DNA from: Arthrobotrys musiformis
Lineage: Eukaryota; Ascomycota; Orbiliomycetes; Orbiliales; Orbiliaceae
Direction of reading: 5' to 3'
Length of the DNA stretch: 64,000 nt
NCBI GenBank assembly: GCA_036971715.1
Contig: JAVHJL010000013.1
Location: forward strand, 1,240,001-1,304,000
Program-made: the position numbers and the translations under genes
Part shown: positions 12,037 to 23,689 of the stretch, piece by piece
Layout of the letters: each line of letters begins with the position of its first letter
Numbering within the stretch: the stretch's first letter is position 1
The notes under the pieces: generated by a model
The model's database searches: none
Told to the model about the DNA's origin: nothing
Seen by the model: only the letters and a program-made list of their open reading frames with translations

Positions 12037-13718
12037 ATGCGACCGTTCACAAGGTCCATCGGCCATGCCCAACGGCACTCCGGCTTCATCACATCCTCCC
12101 TCGTACGGCAATGCTCCGTACCACGTTCGATACATGCCCGCACCATATCCACCATTTTATCCAGATACCCAACTGCACCTGAGCGAGGCCGGGATGCAGC
12201 CTATCTAAACCAATCCTTCCCTCTCGTCACCTTCCGGGGCTTCCATGCTTCCACCTTTCTAAGATTATCCGATAAGAAGGAAGGGGAGGAAAAGCCCAAA
12301 GATGGCGAGGAAGCCGGTAAGGAATCCGGGGAAGCAGAGGGCGAACAGAAAGAAGACAAAGAGAAGGAGAAAGACAAAAAGAAAGAGGAGGCACCACCAC
12401 CCCCACCCCACGGAGACAAGTCGCCTTTCGCCGTCTTCATGGAAACCTTGCAGTCCGAATTCAAGAAATCCAAGGAGTGGAACGAGTCGACAAAGGCCAT
12501 TGCAGACCAAGCCCAGCAATTCACCGAGTCCGACACCGTCAGGGCGGCCAGAGAGGCTTATGAGAAGTCCTCCAAGGTTGCCGGAGCTGCAACATCGGCT
12601 ACCGGTGAAACCCTGAAGAAGGTCGGTGGTGCCATTGGAAAGGGCGCCCAGTGGACATGGGAGACTCCCGTGGTCAAGGCAGGCAGAGTTGCTGTCAAGG
12701 CTACTGGCGAGGGCGTTGAAAAGATAACCAGGCCGATCAGGGAGACTGAGACATACAAGACCGTCAAAGGCAATGTCCAGGAGGTTATCGACGATGGCAG
12801 CAGCAGCAGATACGGTGGTTACGTCGAACGAGAGGAGCGAATGCGCCAGAGGGAGCTCCGGGAAGCTAAGAAGGGACCAGGCAGGAAACATGAGCCCATG
12901 GTAGAAGATCCCGAGTAAGTGAACACTCTCCCTCTTGATATTTTCTAGACCCCTCGGAATGGTTGTGGCTAATACCAAGCAATAGTGCCGGCACAAATGT
13001 CACCGTCCACAAAGACGCCGCCTGGAAGGAATCGTGGCGAGACTTCAGAGACAGCAACAAGTTCATGCAATCGATTTTCACTCTCAGAAAGCAATACGAC
13101 GAATCTGAAAACCCCTTCATATCGACAACCAGGAACATCGCAGACAGAGTAGCTGGCTTCTTCGCTGAGAACGAGACGGCTCAAGTCATCAAGAAGTTCA
13201 AAGAGATGGACCCAAGCTTCCAGCTCGAACCGTTCCTACGAGAACTCCGAGAATGGATCTTGCCAGAAGTTTTGGACGCCTATGTCAAGGGAGATGTCGA
13301 AATCCTGCAACAATGGCTCTCTGCCGCCCAGTACTCTGTTTACTCTGCGCTATCGAACCAGTATAAGACTGCTGGACTTCGGTCTGACGGAAGAGTTTTG
13401 GATATCCGAAACGTCGACATTCTGCACGCGAAGCTACTAGAGCCGGGCGAGATCCCGGTCTTCATTGTTACTTGCCGTGCCCAGGAAGTGCACGTCTACC
13501 GAGACATCAAATCTGGCAATTTGGCAGCTGGTATGGAAGATCGTGTACAGCAGGTCACCTATGCCATTGGCCTGACCAGGCTCGTTGAAGATATCGCCAA
13601 CCCCGAGACCAACGGCTGGCGGCTGATTGAACTCCAGTAAGTTTTAATATCCTCGGTAGTATTGCAAAAATTATACTAATAGCTCTATCACAGGAAATCC
13701 GGCCGAGACTACATTTAA
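12037..13718 (+). CDS. tim44: Mitochondrial import motor subunit Tim44
   Basis: Three exons, 12037-12914, 12986-13636 and 13694-13718, giving 517 residues. The first intron has a GTAAGT donor and CTAATAC branch site; the last exon encodes only KSGRDYI after a split Gln, the characteristic end of fungal Tim44. Tim44 anchors mitochondrial Hsp70 to the TIM23 channel on the matrix side of the inner membrane. The N-terminus is an Arg/Ser-rich presequence without acidic residues (MRPFTRSIGHAQRH). A highly charged Lys/Glu stretch follows at about residues 78-118, then a poly-Pro motif and FAVFMETLQSEFKKSKEW, the Hsp70-binding region. The C-terminal Tim44-like domain (about 330-517) holds DPSFQLEPFLRELREWILPEVLDAY and the conserved IPVFIVTCRAQEVHVYRD. 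The length matches the family. The neighbouring genes are unrelated. Confidence 0.95.
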
Positions 13719-14583
13719 ATTTAAATAGACATCCATCTCTCACCCTCATCCTCCTACTAATTCCAACCAGCTTAAAAGTTCTCGACATAAAAGAGGCCAA
13801 CCTCCCGACTGCATTGTACATATTATATTTCTGACTGCATGGGGCTCCGGCATGGCGTTTTTCCTCGACTTCTCACCACTCTATTATCCTCCCGTGCGCC
13901 GTTTTCACTTCCCGTGTATATGATTACATCTACCATTTACTGGCTTATATGCAAGCAACTTGAGCTTGCGACCCTGTTTGCGGCTCCGACAGCAGGTCGC
14001 CTGGGCCACTTAAACCGCCAATCTCCTACCATCAGCAGGCATCTTCCATGTTGCTGATGTCTTGCTGTCCTTATTTTTTTTTTTCTTCTCTCTCTCTAAA
14101 AAACAAAAAATCTATCTACGATGCCGCGTATTGTCACAGAGCGAGTATCTTGACATGTGAATATACATGGACTGCACACATTTTTGTATATAACTCGAGT
14201 CCCGGGGCGCTGCAATGCCCCAACCCGAATACATATATCCCAGCCTGAAAGGGTAACAAGTTTTCAGACGTGCATACTTCTCTCGTAGTTTTTCTAGACC
14301 CTGACAGCGATCGCGGGGGGTATACGCTATAAAAGGCTCGAAACGTGGTTTTCTGTGTTGCGAAGAAGCCTCGGTGTTTGTTCCCCGCTGTGTGGAAGTC
14401 GATGGAACAAAGGCGAACTGACCGGGGCTGTTGCTTCGTTCAACCTTCCCTTCCTTTCCCTTCTCCTTCAGATCTGAACGTCTTGGACAATATCCTTCCC
14501 ATCACCAGGAGCCTCATCGAGACCTCTGATTACACGTACCCACCTACCTCTCCTCCTCTTCCTGTAACGGATACTTCCGAGCC
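13719..14583. other. Intergenic between tim44 and sgt2
   Basis: About 0.9 kb containing the tim44 3' region and the sgt2 promoter or leader. TC-rich stretches occur at about 14080-14100 and 14440-14470. No coding signal seen. Confidence 0.5.
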
Positions 14584-15906
14584 ATGGTAAGCTTTTCCTC
14601 CTCTCACTTCACAGCAAAGGGAACAAAAACCTTGACCGCTTTTGGCTACGCGGACTCGCTGGCTGCGGGGCAACCACCAAAATTTTTTTGCTCACAAACG
14701 GAAATGATTATAGGCGTCCGAAACGAAGAAAAGGCTGGCATTAGCCATCATCGACTTCCTCCAAACCTCTGTCTCCGATGGCACCATCCCAGTCGACGAG
14801 AAAGAATCTGTTGAAGCCGCCCAGGAATTGATCTCCGGTGCTTTTGGCGTCAGCATGAATGACCCAGCCGCGATGAAGGAGGCCCTCGGTGGCCAGAGCT
14901 TGCTCAAGATATACGAAGTTTTCGAGAAGATGAAGGCGAAGGGTGCCGGTTCTGCTGCCGCCAGTTCCCCCGCTGGTTCTGCCTCTGCAGCTTCAACGAA
15001 GGCCCCAGCCGCACCTAGCAGCGAGGACAAGGCTACCGCTGAAGCTCTCAAGGGCCGTGGTAACCAAGCTATGGCGCAGAAGAAGTACCCCGAGGCCATT
15101 GATTTATACTCGCAGGCCCTCAAGCTGGTTCCGGGAAACCCCATCTACCTATCCAATCGAGCAGCCGCTTACTCTGCCTCATCACAACATGAAAAGGCCA
15201 GGGATGATGCACAAGCAGCGATCGAGGCGGATCCTTCTTACTCTAAAGGGTGGAGTCGCCTAGGTTTGGCTAAATTCGCACTCGGGGATGCCAAGGGTGC
15301 AATGATCGCTTATGAGAAGGGTATCCAGGCCGAAGGCAAGGGCGGTAGCGAGGCTATGCGCAAGGGTTATGAGACCGCGAAGAGACGAGTTGAGGAAGAC
15401 GAGAGCGCGCCTGTTAGCCCACCACAGGAAGAACCACTTAGTCGGGGATCCCCTAGCAGCCCGTTCGGTGGTGCTGGTGGCGGCATGCCAGATCTTTCTG
15501 CTCTTGCGGGTATGATGGGTGGCGGCGGCGGCGGCGGTCCAGGTGGAATGGATTTCGGCAGTATCATGAGCAATCCCATGTTTGCCCAGATGGCTCAGAG
15601 CCTTATGTCCAATCCATCTCTGATGAACAATTTGATGAACAACCCAAAGTTCGACTTGCCCTTCCCTTCCTTAGTGCTCGATTGCGAGTTTTGCTAACGG
15701 TTGCAAATAGGATCAAGGATATGATGAACGGATCGGGTGGTGGTGGCGGCGGTATGCCAGATATCGGTGCTTTGATGTCCGATCCTTCTATCGCCGAATT
15801 GTAAGGACAACTTTTCGCATCACTTCTCTTCTGTCGGTTTGCTAACGCCATTTACTACAGGGCTAAGAGCTTCATGGGCCCCGGTGGCCCAAGTGCTAAG
15901 AAGTAA
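14584..15906 (+). CDS. sgt2: Small glutamine-rich TPR co-chaperone (Sgt2/SGTA)
   Basis: Four exons: 14584-14586, 14714-15648, 15711-15800, 15861-15906; 357 residues. The first exon is only the start codon, followed at once by GTAAGC. This choice gives M-ASETKKRLALAIIDFLQTS, the expected N-terminal homodimerisation domain. Sgt2 captures tail-anchored membrane proteins in the cytosol and passes them to the Get3-Get4-Get5 pathway; it also binds Hsp70/Hsp90 tails. Residues about 1-70 form the dimer/Get5-binding domain, an Ala/Ser/Pro linker follows, and three TPR units occupy about 109-224 (GRGNQAMAQKKYPEAIDLYSQ; NRAAAYSA; YSKGWSRLGLAKFALGD). The C-terminal Gly/Met/Asn-rich substrate-binding region has repeated MSNP and MMGGG units. 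Donor 2 is the less common GTTCGA, chosen because it keeps phase and gives MNNPKIKDMMNG; a different donor is possible. Confidence 0.93.
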
Positions 15907-17937
15907 AGAGCTCGGTATAATAGTATTCACGTGGTGTCTATATCTTCGCTCCCATAGATGATGATAATATTATGGAGTTTGGCTCTTTTTTCCTTTTCTC
16001 TCCCCTCGGAAACAGCTGTCATGGCGGTAGTGCAGCTTTGTAGAATGTGATCACGCAGGCTACCCTGACTAGGGGATTTGGGAATTTTCTACCTCATCTT
16101 CTTTGTTTGACTTGAGCCAAAATAACCAAGAGACTTTTCTAGTACCAAGGCTAAGTCTCTTCTACCCCCAGTTTTTTTTGCTTCAGTCCCCCATTTTTCT
16201 TATCACCTCCGCCCCTACAACCGAAACAAAAGACGCGAAGGAAGGAAGGAAATCTCGAATGATGAATGATTCAATATGAATTCTGCAATACCTAAATGAT
16301 GCCTGAGGTGTGTGAAATCTATGGTTCACTTTTCGAGGTGAAACCTGGACGAACCGCCTGGGCATTTGTTGCGGACCCAAATCTACACTTGATCTGACGG
16401 GACTTCAATGTTATCTTTCCTTTTTCCCTTCCCCCTCCCCTCCCCTCTTCTTCCCGAAATTTTTTTTTTTTTCGGAATTGTTTGTTCAAGCCCTATTCTA
16501 TTCTTAGCTATAGAAATATGAACAACTAGATGAATAAACCTATCTCCCGTATTATGGATAGAAACGAAAAATTAAAATATAGAAGTGTAAATGATATAAG
16601 CATGCATCATGCACCACCCGCACCCTGCATACCCCGTAGCTAGCACCGGAGCGTAATCGGATGTGTACCTTCGGACCCACACCCCTGCATATCCAACCCT
16701 CCAGATACATAACTTCAATGCCACCATCTTCACGTTACCATTTCAATCATACTAACCGTTTCCCCCACAATCCTGTGATTTTTGACAATTCCTTTTCGGT
16801 CGAAAAGGATTCTGTTCATTGAGTTATTCGGCACATCCCCGTACGAGGGTCCGCACGTAATTATTCGAATATCAATCCATCCTCCGTGGAGTTTAACACC
16901 ACCGGATTTAAACTCCAAACTCCGCTCCGGTCGAAATCTACTCCAAAAGATACGGGAAAAAACGGGGGATTTGAGGGGTTTTTGATTTATAAGTGATGAC
17001 GTGTACAATGGAGATAATATACCTTTCGGCCGTGAATTGATTGAGGTTTTCGTGAGTTCTTGGGGTTGAAGTTGGAGGTTTTTGGGGGTTTGGGGGGTGG
17101 GAGATGGGGATGTGTTGTTATGCGGTGTGGAGGGGTGGTGGGGCTAGGCTGGTTTGGGAGGATGGTATTGGGATTGTTTTCTGTTTTGGGGATAGTGCGG
17201 GTTGTTTGGCAGGGTTCGAACATTTGGTAGGACATACGAAGTAGAGGTGTCCGGGTCGATTGGGGAGGTTAAGCTTTTTGCCTTGCATTTATCGTGTTCG
17301 CTGGGGGAGAATAGACGGACGGGAGGTTAATAATTACTACGCATGCAGCTATCGCGATAAACATGGAATAGACGTTATGTGATATGATGTGCTGCAATTT
17401 GCATTATGATCCATTGAATCGAATCGATAGATGCGCCGTGGACACAATTATCGATGATACTTCGGAAAATCTGAAATCATAGCTATCAACAGTATATTTT
17501 CTTTATTATTTACACATTTCATAACTGGTAATCCTCATCCAAAAGTTTGGTATGAGAGGTGGTGGTTTGCTTCGGTGGGATCCCGGGGTACCGGTAGACT
17601 AGCTTCAACGGCCGGGAGAAAAATGCTAAACTCCGTCTCCGTGGTGTGAACTGCAGTCCCCACCATCCGGACCCTAAATGTCGAACAGCGTCATTGATTC
17701 TACGGTAATAGGATTTCTGCTTGATATTGTGGTTATAGTTGAAGTGAGAAAAGTATTTAAAGAGCTGTGGATTCCCTCTTTCGAGGTTCTGGATTATCAT
17801 AAGCATTGCGGTATCTACTATACATATAAACAGTATCGAACAAACTTTCGGATTGAAAACCTTCGAGCATCTTCAATTTTTTATAAATTCCTCTTAAATA
17901 TATCAAGCTATCTTATACCTGTGTATCTATATAAAAG
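15907..17937. other. Intergenic, no supported gene
   Basis: About 2 kb. Two minus-strand frames (17235-16987 Pro/Thr-rich, 17008-16730) could be exons of a small gene, but no splice solution was convincing. A perfect 8-bp-arm palindrome lies at 16791-16808 and a 9-bp-arm inverted repeat lies near 16888-16916. Confidence 0.45.
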
Positions 17938-19192
17938 ATGGTTGGGACAGCTACACTCCAGATTAACAACCGCGATGTTGGTTCTCTTGGTAAATACTCA
18001 TGCCGCAGTTTTGAATATATATATATATATATATATATATCCATTACAAAATTCAAAAAGGAACCACGAGGCTGATATATTATAGGCTTCGGCTTGATGA
18101 ACTTCACATGGCGGCCAACAAATACCCCAGACGAAGAAGCCTTTGCAGCGATGAACACCGCTCTATCCGAAGGCGCCAACTTCTTCGTCTCCGGCGAGTT
18201 CTACGGCACCCAAGACCCGCAAGACAACCTCTTCCTCATCAACAGATATCTCAAGAAATACCCCGAAAATGCAGACAAGATCGTCCTCTCCGTCAAGGGG
18301 GGCGTTAACCTCGCCGCCCGTCGACCGGATGGATCTCCGGAGGGAATCAGGAAATCAATCGATAACATTTTGAACAAACTCGACGGGAAAGTTAAGCTCG
18401 ACGTCTTCTGCATCGCTAGAGTCGACGCTTCCACGCCCGTGGAGACGACCTGGAGGGTGGTGAAGGAGGAATACATCGATACCGGTAAAATCGGTGGACT
18501 CTGTTTGTCCGAGGTATCCGCGGCCACGCTTCAGAAGGCATTAAAGATCGTTCCCGTGTCGGTGTTGGAAGTTGAGGTTTCGCTTTGGGCTACTGAGATT
18601 TTTGAGAACGGGTTGGCGGAGCTGTGTGCTGAGCATAATATCCCCATTGCGGCTTACTCCCCGCTCGGGAGGGGGTTTTTGACGGGCCAGCTGAAGAAGC
18701 CGGAGGATATTCCTGAGGGGGATATGAGGCGGCATTTCGATAGGTTCCAGCCGTAAGTCCTTCCCTCTTGTTCCCGACTATTTGTGTGTACTGTGTGTAC
18801 ATCTCCTAACTGACTTTATTTTATATCTTTAGTGAAAACTTTGGAAAGAACCTCGAGCTCGTCGAAGCTATCCAAAAGATCGCGCAGAAGAAAGGCGTTA
18901 CGCCCGCACAGCTCGCTCTCGCTTGGGTTGTTCAGCAGGGGAAGAAGTTCGGATGTACTGTCATTCCGATCTTGTAAGCCCTCTCTCATTTCCACCCTAT
19001 CTATATTCCAAAAGGTTGCTAATATTTTTCTCCGTTTTTAGTGGTGCCACTAAGGAGTCGCAGGTTGTTGAAAATCTCCAAGAGACCAGTTTGACGGCTG
19101 AGGAGATGGCGGATATTGATGCTGTTTTGAAGAGTATTAAGCCAATTGGTGGACGGTATAATGCTGCCCACGAGAAGGCTTTGTATGCGTAG
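17938..19192 (+). CDS. Aldo-keto reductase, pyridoxal-reductase type
   Basis: Four exons: 17938-17989, 18086-18752, 18833-18973, 19042-19192; 336 residues, normal for a complete (beta/alpha)8 aldo-keto reductase. The start exon encodes MVGTATLQINNRDVGSLG, which runs into GFGLMNFTWRP across intron 1. The fold is visible in order: EFYG with the presumed catalytic Tyr57, VLSVKGG with Lys88, then GKIGGLCLSEVS, IAAYSPLGRGFLTGQL and the NADPH-binding C-terminal segment VIPIFGATKESQVVENL. The closest family I recognise is NADPH-dependent pyridoxal/pyridoxine reductase (Plr1 group), which acts in vitamin B6 salvage. The usual catalytic Asp (five residues before Tyr) is Val52 and the usual catalytic His is Ala129 (CIARVD). 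From memory, the ARVD motif occurs in the Plr1 group, which supports the assignment. Intron 1 contains an (AT)13 repeat. Confidence 0.88.
18015..18040. repeat. (AT)13 microsatellite
   Basis: Thirteen AT units inside intron 1 of the aldo-keto reductase, between the donor at 17990 and the acceptor at 18085. Length variation would not alter the protein unless splicing is affected. Confidence 0.95.
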
Positions 19193-19467
19193 ATAATTTT
19201 GTCCTTGGGTATATTGTATTGATTAGTTGGGAATGTCACTTATAGCTAGAATATATATATTTTTATGAATCTTCGGATTGAAACGTTAGAATATTTATAT
19301 AGATCAAAGACATTTCAATCTGCCAAAGCTACGTGAGTACATATATTCCAGTTCGAATTGCGGAGGTTCCCAAATCCATACATATACCCTATTACTCATA
19401 CATATATAAATCTTATCGCGATTGCGACATATGCTGTACGAATAGCTTGGCCAATTGGAGTAATATA

Positions 19468-21979
19468 TTAGCCCACAACTATGTGCTCGAAGATTTCAGT
19501 CTTGTCCTCAATAAACAACCCAGGTTGGAAGACAAAATCCACTTTATCCCGCTTGGTTAGACCCGACTTCTTTCCTGGGACGGGCTCACGGCCCAGTGTT
19601 TTCATCTCCTCGGGATTAGCTGCATTAACCATCCACTGGTCATCAAATGGTGTCCCCGGCCAATCGAATAAGATTGTATGAACCGAGACTTCGGACTGGA
19701 ACATCACTTGCAACGCCTGCGCATCCGATATGATCATTAACAACTCCTTTTCTGCACTGGTGCACATCCTTCGCTTCGATGAACTGGATCCCGTGTTTTT
19801 GGAATTAAGCAGCGGGACGAAAATTTGTCTGAGGGTGGTGGCGATATGGGCTTGGTGCTGGAGGATGAATTGGTTCATGTTTGTGGGTTTGCGGCGGATG
19901 TTGTCGGTGTACCAACGGCCGCAGGCGAAGTAGCCTCGTTCGCCTGTGTAGTTAAGATGTTTAGTATAGTGCCTATTTGAATAGTTATTGCTAGTGGGAG
20001 TTGCACTTACTATCCTTTTCTGATTCATCCAAGCCTGCTAACTGGAGTACACGGGCTTCCGTGTCTTCTCCCAGTCCATACAGCCACTTTGACCAAATAT
20101 TCTCGTAAAGAACTTGGTAGAAGAGATACTGGAAGAAGATTTGACGTTTGATCCTTCTTCTTTCATTCCTCTTTTTCAAACTCTTCTCACCTTCTGGTAT
20201 GATAAAGTCGGATTCTTCAAAGTAGTCGAACTTTCTGACCGTTTGCTTGATGGCGGGAAGGACCAGGGGTCCGTCGATTCCAATCGAAGTTGTCTTACCA
20301 GCGGGGATGATGTATTTTTCAATCCATTTGTTGATGCTGGCGAAGAGTCTAGTGGTGAAGCCGTAGTAGTATATTGGGTCTTCTGGGCCTTTATGTGCGG
20401 GTTTTTGCTTCCCATTGGAAGGGAGGGTGTCGATGGTGATGTCTTTTAGGTCGTTTGGGTGGTACTCACACCCCCAGATGTACTTTTGGTTTTCTTCATA
20501 CGCTTTCTTAGCTTCTTTATTTGTATTCATCATAACCAATTTCACCTCTGGATCGATGAAGGGGTGTCTGCCCGCCGTTTCCGCTTGAAACTCCTGTGAT
20601 GTCCATTTACTTTTGATATCGAAGCTCCTGGTGTCGTCGCTTGGGGCGACGAAGCCCTGGTTTTTACCGGATGGTTGGAAGAATTTGCGCGCCCAGTTAA
20701 AATAGCCCTTCTTATCCTTTTCGTCCGTGGGAACTGTCTTTTTTGTATTGTCTTGGGAGGAATCTTTGGGGTCATCCTTCTTTCTTAGCCCGCTTGGTGC
20801 GGTCCGAAGTCCACGCCTATTCTGTGGATTACCAGATGCTACTAATTTTTCGACCTCTTTGGTCCAAGGTGTATCCGAACGGCCCCTTATATATTTCTTT
20901 TTCAGGTTCAAGATTTCGTTTCTGAGGGCCAGGAACGGCACGAAGACTCCTTGCTTGAAACCCACCGCGGAGACGCAGCTGGCTATGGCAGTTGCATCAT
21001 CCAAGGAGATGTTGTATCCCTTGTTCAGGATCCCGAGGCCCCAAAGGCACATCAGCAATCGTTCGATGCATTCGTAAAGACGTTCTGCGTTTTTTATTTT
21101 CAGATCTGGATCCTCTTTTTCTTTTATCGCATCGTTTTCTTTGAGGTCCGTTTCTTTGGTGGTCTTCCCCGTCAGCCTCAAGAGATCGAGCTCTGATATC
21201 ACTTCGTCGAGGAATTCGATGAAATAGGCATCTGCTTCTTGTTTCCTTTGGATTCTAGCTTCCTTTTTACTTTGTTTCTTTGTTTCGGGCTTTGATGTTG
21301 TTTTTGGAGGATTGTGTGGGTTCGAGGTGGGTTGGGGGTTAGAACCCCGGGTGGACCTTAGCGCTGGGTGCGCAATATTTGGTTCCGGTATGGGAGTTGA
21401 TTCTGGGGTTTGTTCCGGAGTCGGTTCCGGGGTTGATTCTGGACTCGAGAAAGGCGTCATGTCATCATCTGTGTAGCTCGCTTTTGAATCTATATCATCT
21501 TCACTGCCATCATCTTGCCACGAGTCGATTTCGCTATCCGAAGGTGATTCTCTTGAGGCCTCCAGATCGGTATCTGAGTTATTCCGCGCGTTATCCCGGT
21601 CCGTATTCCACTTCCGGAGAGGGCGGGGCGGGGGCCAAGAAGAAGAAGAGATCCGGGGTGGCGGGATCTGTGGAAATGGTGTGTCCGTTCTCAGAATATC
21701 AGATCTGATGGATCGAAGTGCGGTATACAAGTTCTTTGTGACCGCATCACGTTCCTCTGCTTCTTCGAGGAGGTGGTGGACGTTTCTCATTGCCTCGATT
21801 GCTCGCTCCTCTAGGGCTTTGAGTTCGGGATCTGGGATGTAGGAGGGGTTTATCCTGGTGGAGTCCCTGGTGAGGATATTTTCTAAAGCTGTGGGATCCG
21901 ATTCTTCGGCTGTGTCAATATAGGGGGTTAGTATATCATGTATTTGAGTTTGTTACTGAAATCGTTTCCTCTTACCCAT
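19468..21979 (-). CDS. Unknown fungal protein, 792 residues
   Basis: Three exons on the minus strand: 21979-21976, 21909-20011, 19943-19468. The first exon is only ATGG; the splice (GGTAAG donor, TTGACACAG acceptor) gives MAEESDPTALENILTRDST and extends the long frame upstream in phase. I cannot assign a function. Residues 1-60 are helical. About 95-180 is acidic and low-complexity, with a PESTPEPTPEQTPESTPIPEP-like repeat. A charged coiled-coil-prone segment follows (about 210-300). The C-terminal 350 residues look globular (RRIKRQIFFQYLFYQVLYENIWSKWLYGL ... MVNAANPEEMKTLG). The ending, with a helix followed by FDWPGTPFDDQWM and EPVPG, resembles uncharacterised proteins common in filamentous ascomycetes; this is recall, not a search. 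No signal peptide or membrane helix is evident. Convergent with the aldo-keto reductase, 275 bp away. Confidence 0.8.
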
Positions 21980-22731
21980 CTTTCTACTTGCTACAGCGGA
22001 TATATGGGCCCGTGATAATGGCTGATACCTGTTACTGTGTCCTTTTTTTATCGACGCAAATTATACACTCGACGAGACTTTCTCCTAGATATACACAACT
22101 ATGAGGAGCTACCCATATATAATATAGACAATAAAAGGGAGAAATGCATAAGAACTAGGTCTGGTTAAGAGGATATTTCGACTGAGATCTGGAGGTATTC
22201 TGGGAACAGGAAGGAATATGCACCTAGACGGAAATATCAATGCGGGCACCCCGTTATCATTGTTACTGCCATGCATAGCGAACGCGTAGAGGTCACGCCC
22301 GCCTTCATGAGTCGCCATAGCCCTCTTTGAAACAGTTTGACTCTTTCACCATCTACAGATTCCATGTTGGATTGCAGTCGTCTCCTTTGTTTCCAAAGGT
22401 TCCAAATCCAACAGGCGACTCCTCGAGCTTCGCCGCCAGAAACCGATTTGTTGCAAATTGTGTGTTGCCGGGGTTCCCTGTCCATTTGGAGCATCGAGAC
22501 ATTATCACCGTCAAAATCACGTCACGCGCATCGTCGCGCGGCAAATGAGCTGGTCGGCTTAGCTAAGCAAATGCTCGCACGACTTCGTCCTGAATTGTAT
22601 CCCTTAGCTATACTATAGTCCAGCTTTCTCGTAGAACACCTCCACGCAAGCTACGAGCTACCCAACTTCAACCTGACGCCAGTCCTCAATCAGCATCAAA
22701 TACCTCGGATTCAGAGTAGCTTCGAACCAAA
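21980..22731. other. Divergent promoter region
   Basis: About 750 bp between the divergent unknown gene (minus) and the GILT-like gene (plus). No coding signal seen; it presumably carries both promoters. Confidence 0.5.
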
Positions 22732-23689
22732 ATGCGGTTCCAAGTCCAATACCCCGTCTGCCTGATGGCGGCGATTCAGCTCTCCGGCTGTACGATCGTA
22801 GACGCAAAATACAACCCCCGTCGGACGTATCAAGGGTCAAATGGTCAAGAACTCCGTCCGCCCGTCCTAGCAAATTCGGCACCAGGTTTGGAAAAGCCAT
22901 TGCAGACTCTGGACACCCGAAAACCGCCAGTTGAGGTCGAAATGTTCATTATGAGCAAGGTATGTGGGTCCTCTTGTTTTCTCTCTCTCTCTCTTCTCGT
23001 CGACGTCTAGGGATCTTTCGTACCTCTGCCCCTGGCCCGACCTGCACGCTAGAAGCTGCATGGTCACATATTTCCCTTTGTCCGATAATGCAATCCCGGT
23101 TTCTGTTGAACAATCTATCAAGTGCTAACGGCCATTTTCTATCCCTCTTCTATGGATCTAGTGCCCCGATGCCCGCGACTGCGTTAGAGACCTCGTACTC
23201 CCTGTCATGGCGCAACTTTACGATTCTGGAATCATCAACTTGCGCCCGACTTATATTGGCAAACCGGACGACTCGAACGCCGGGATGGCTTGTATGCATG
23301 GTCCCGACGAGTGCCTCGGCGATATACTCGAGCTATGCGCCTATGAGCTTTACAAGGATAGTCCGCAAAGATGGCTCGGATTCATCAACTGTATGGGACA
23401 GAAGTACCAGAACATCCCGCAAGATGAATACGTTTCCGATTGTGCACTAGAATACGGAATCGACTTTGACCAGCTGGAGCGATGTGCGGCATCCGAAGAT
23501 GAGAATAGAGGGATGGAGTTATTGAGAACAAGCGCTCGGAGGGCGATAGATCGCGGTATCTCAACTAGTTGCACCGTTACCGTCAATGGTAAGACGGTAT
23601 GCGTGAGAGACAGCGGACAGTGGAAGGGCTGCACCGGCAGCAAAGAGGATTTGGTCCAAGAGGTCCAACATGCTTACGATAACGAGTAA
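22732..23689 (+). CDS. GILT-family (thiol reductase-like) secreted protein
   Basis: Two exons, 22732-22959 and 23162-23689, separated by a 202-bp intron with a TGCTAACGG branch site; 251 residues. Gamma-interferon-inducible lysosomal thiol reductase (GILT) proteins reduce disulfides in acidic endomembrane compartments or outside the cell. The family is visible from VEVEMFIMSK-CPDARDC at residues 67-83, through ACMHGPDECLGDILELCAYELY, the WLGFINCMGQ segment, DCALEYGIDFDQLERCA, to the C-terminal SCTVTVNGKTVCVRDSGQW and CTGSKEDLV. These keep the family's paired-Cys pattern. The N-terminal MRFQVQYPVCLMAAIQLSGCTIVDA is a weak but plausible signal peptide or anchor. The animal CXXC centre is replaced here by CPDA followed by a second Cys (C77, C83), so reductase activity is uncertain. 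The start could lie elsewhere if an upstream exon exists. Confidence 0.85.

Noticed and set aside
16730..17235. Possible two-exon gene on the minus strand
   Set aside because: The upstream part is Pro/Thr low complexity and no donor/acceptor pair gave a persuasive join; no family was recognised.
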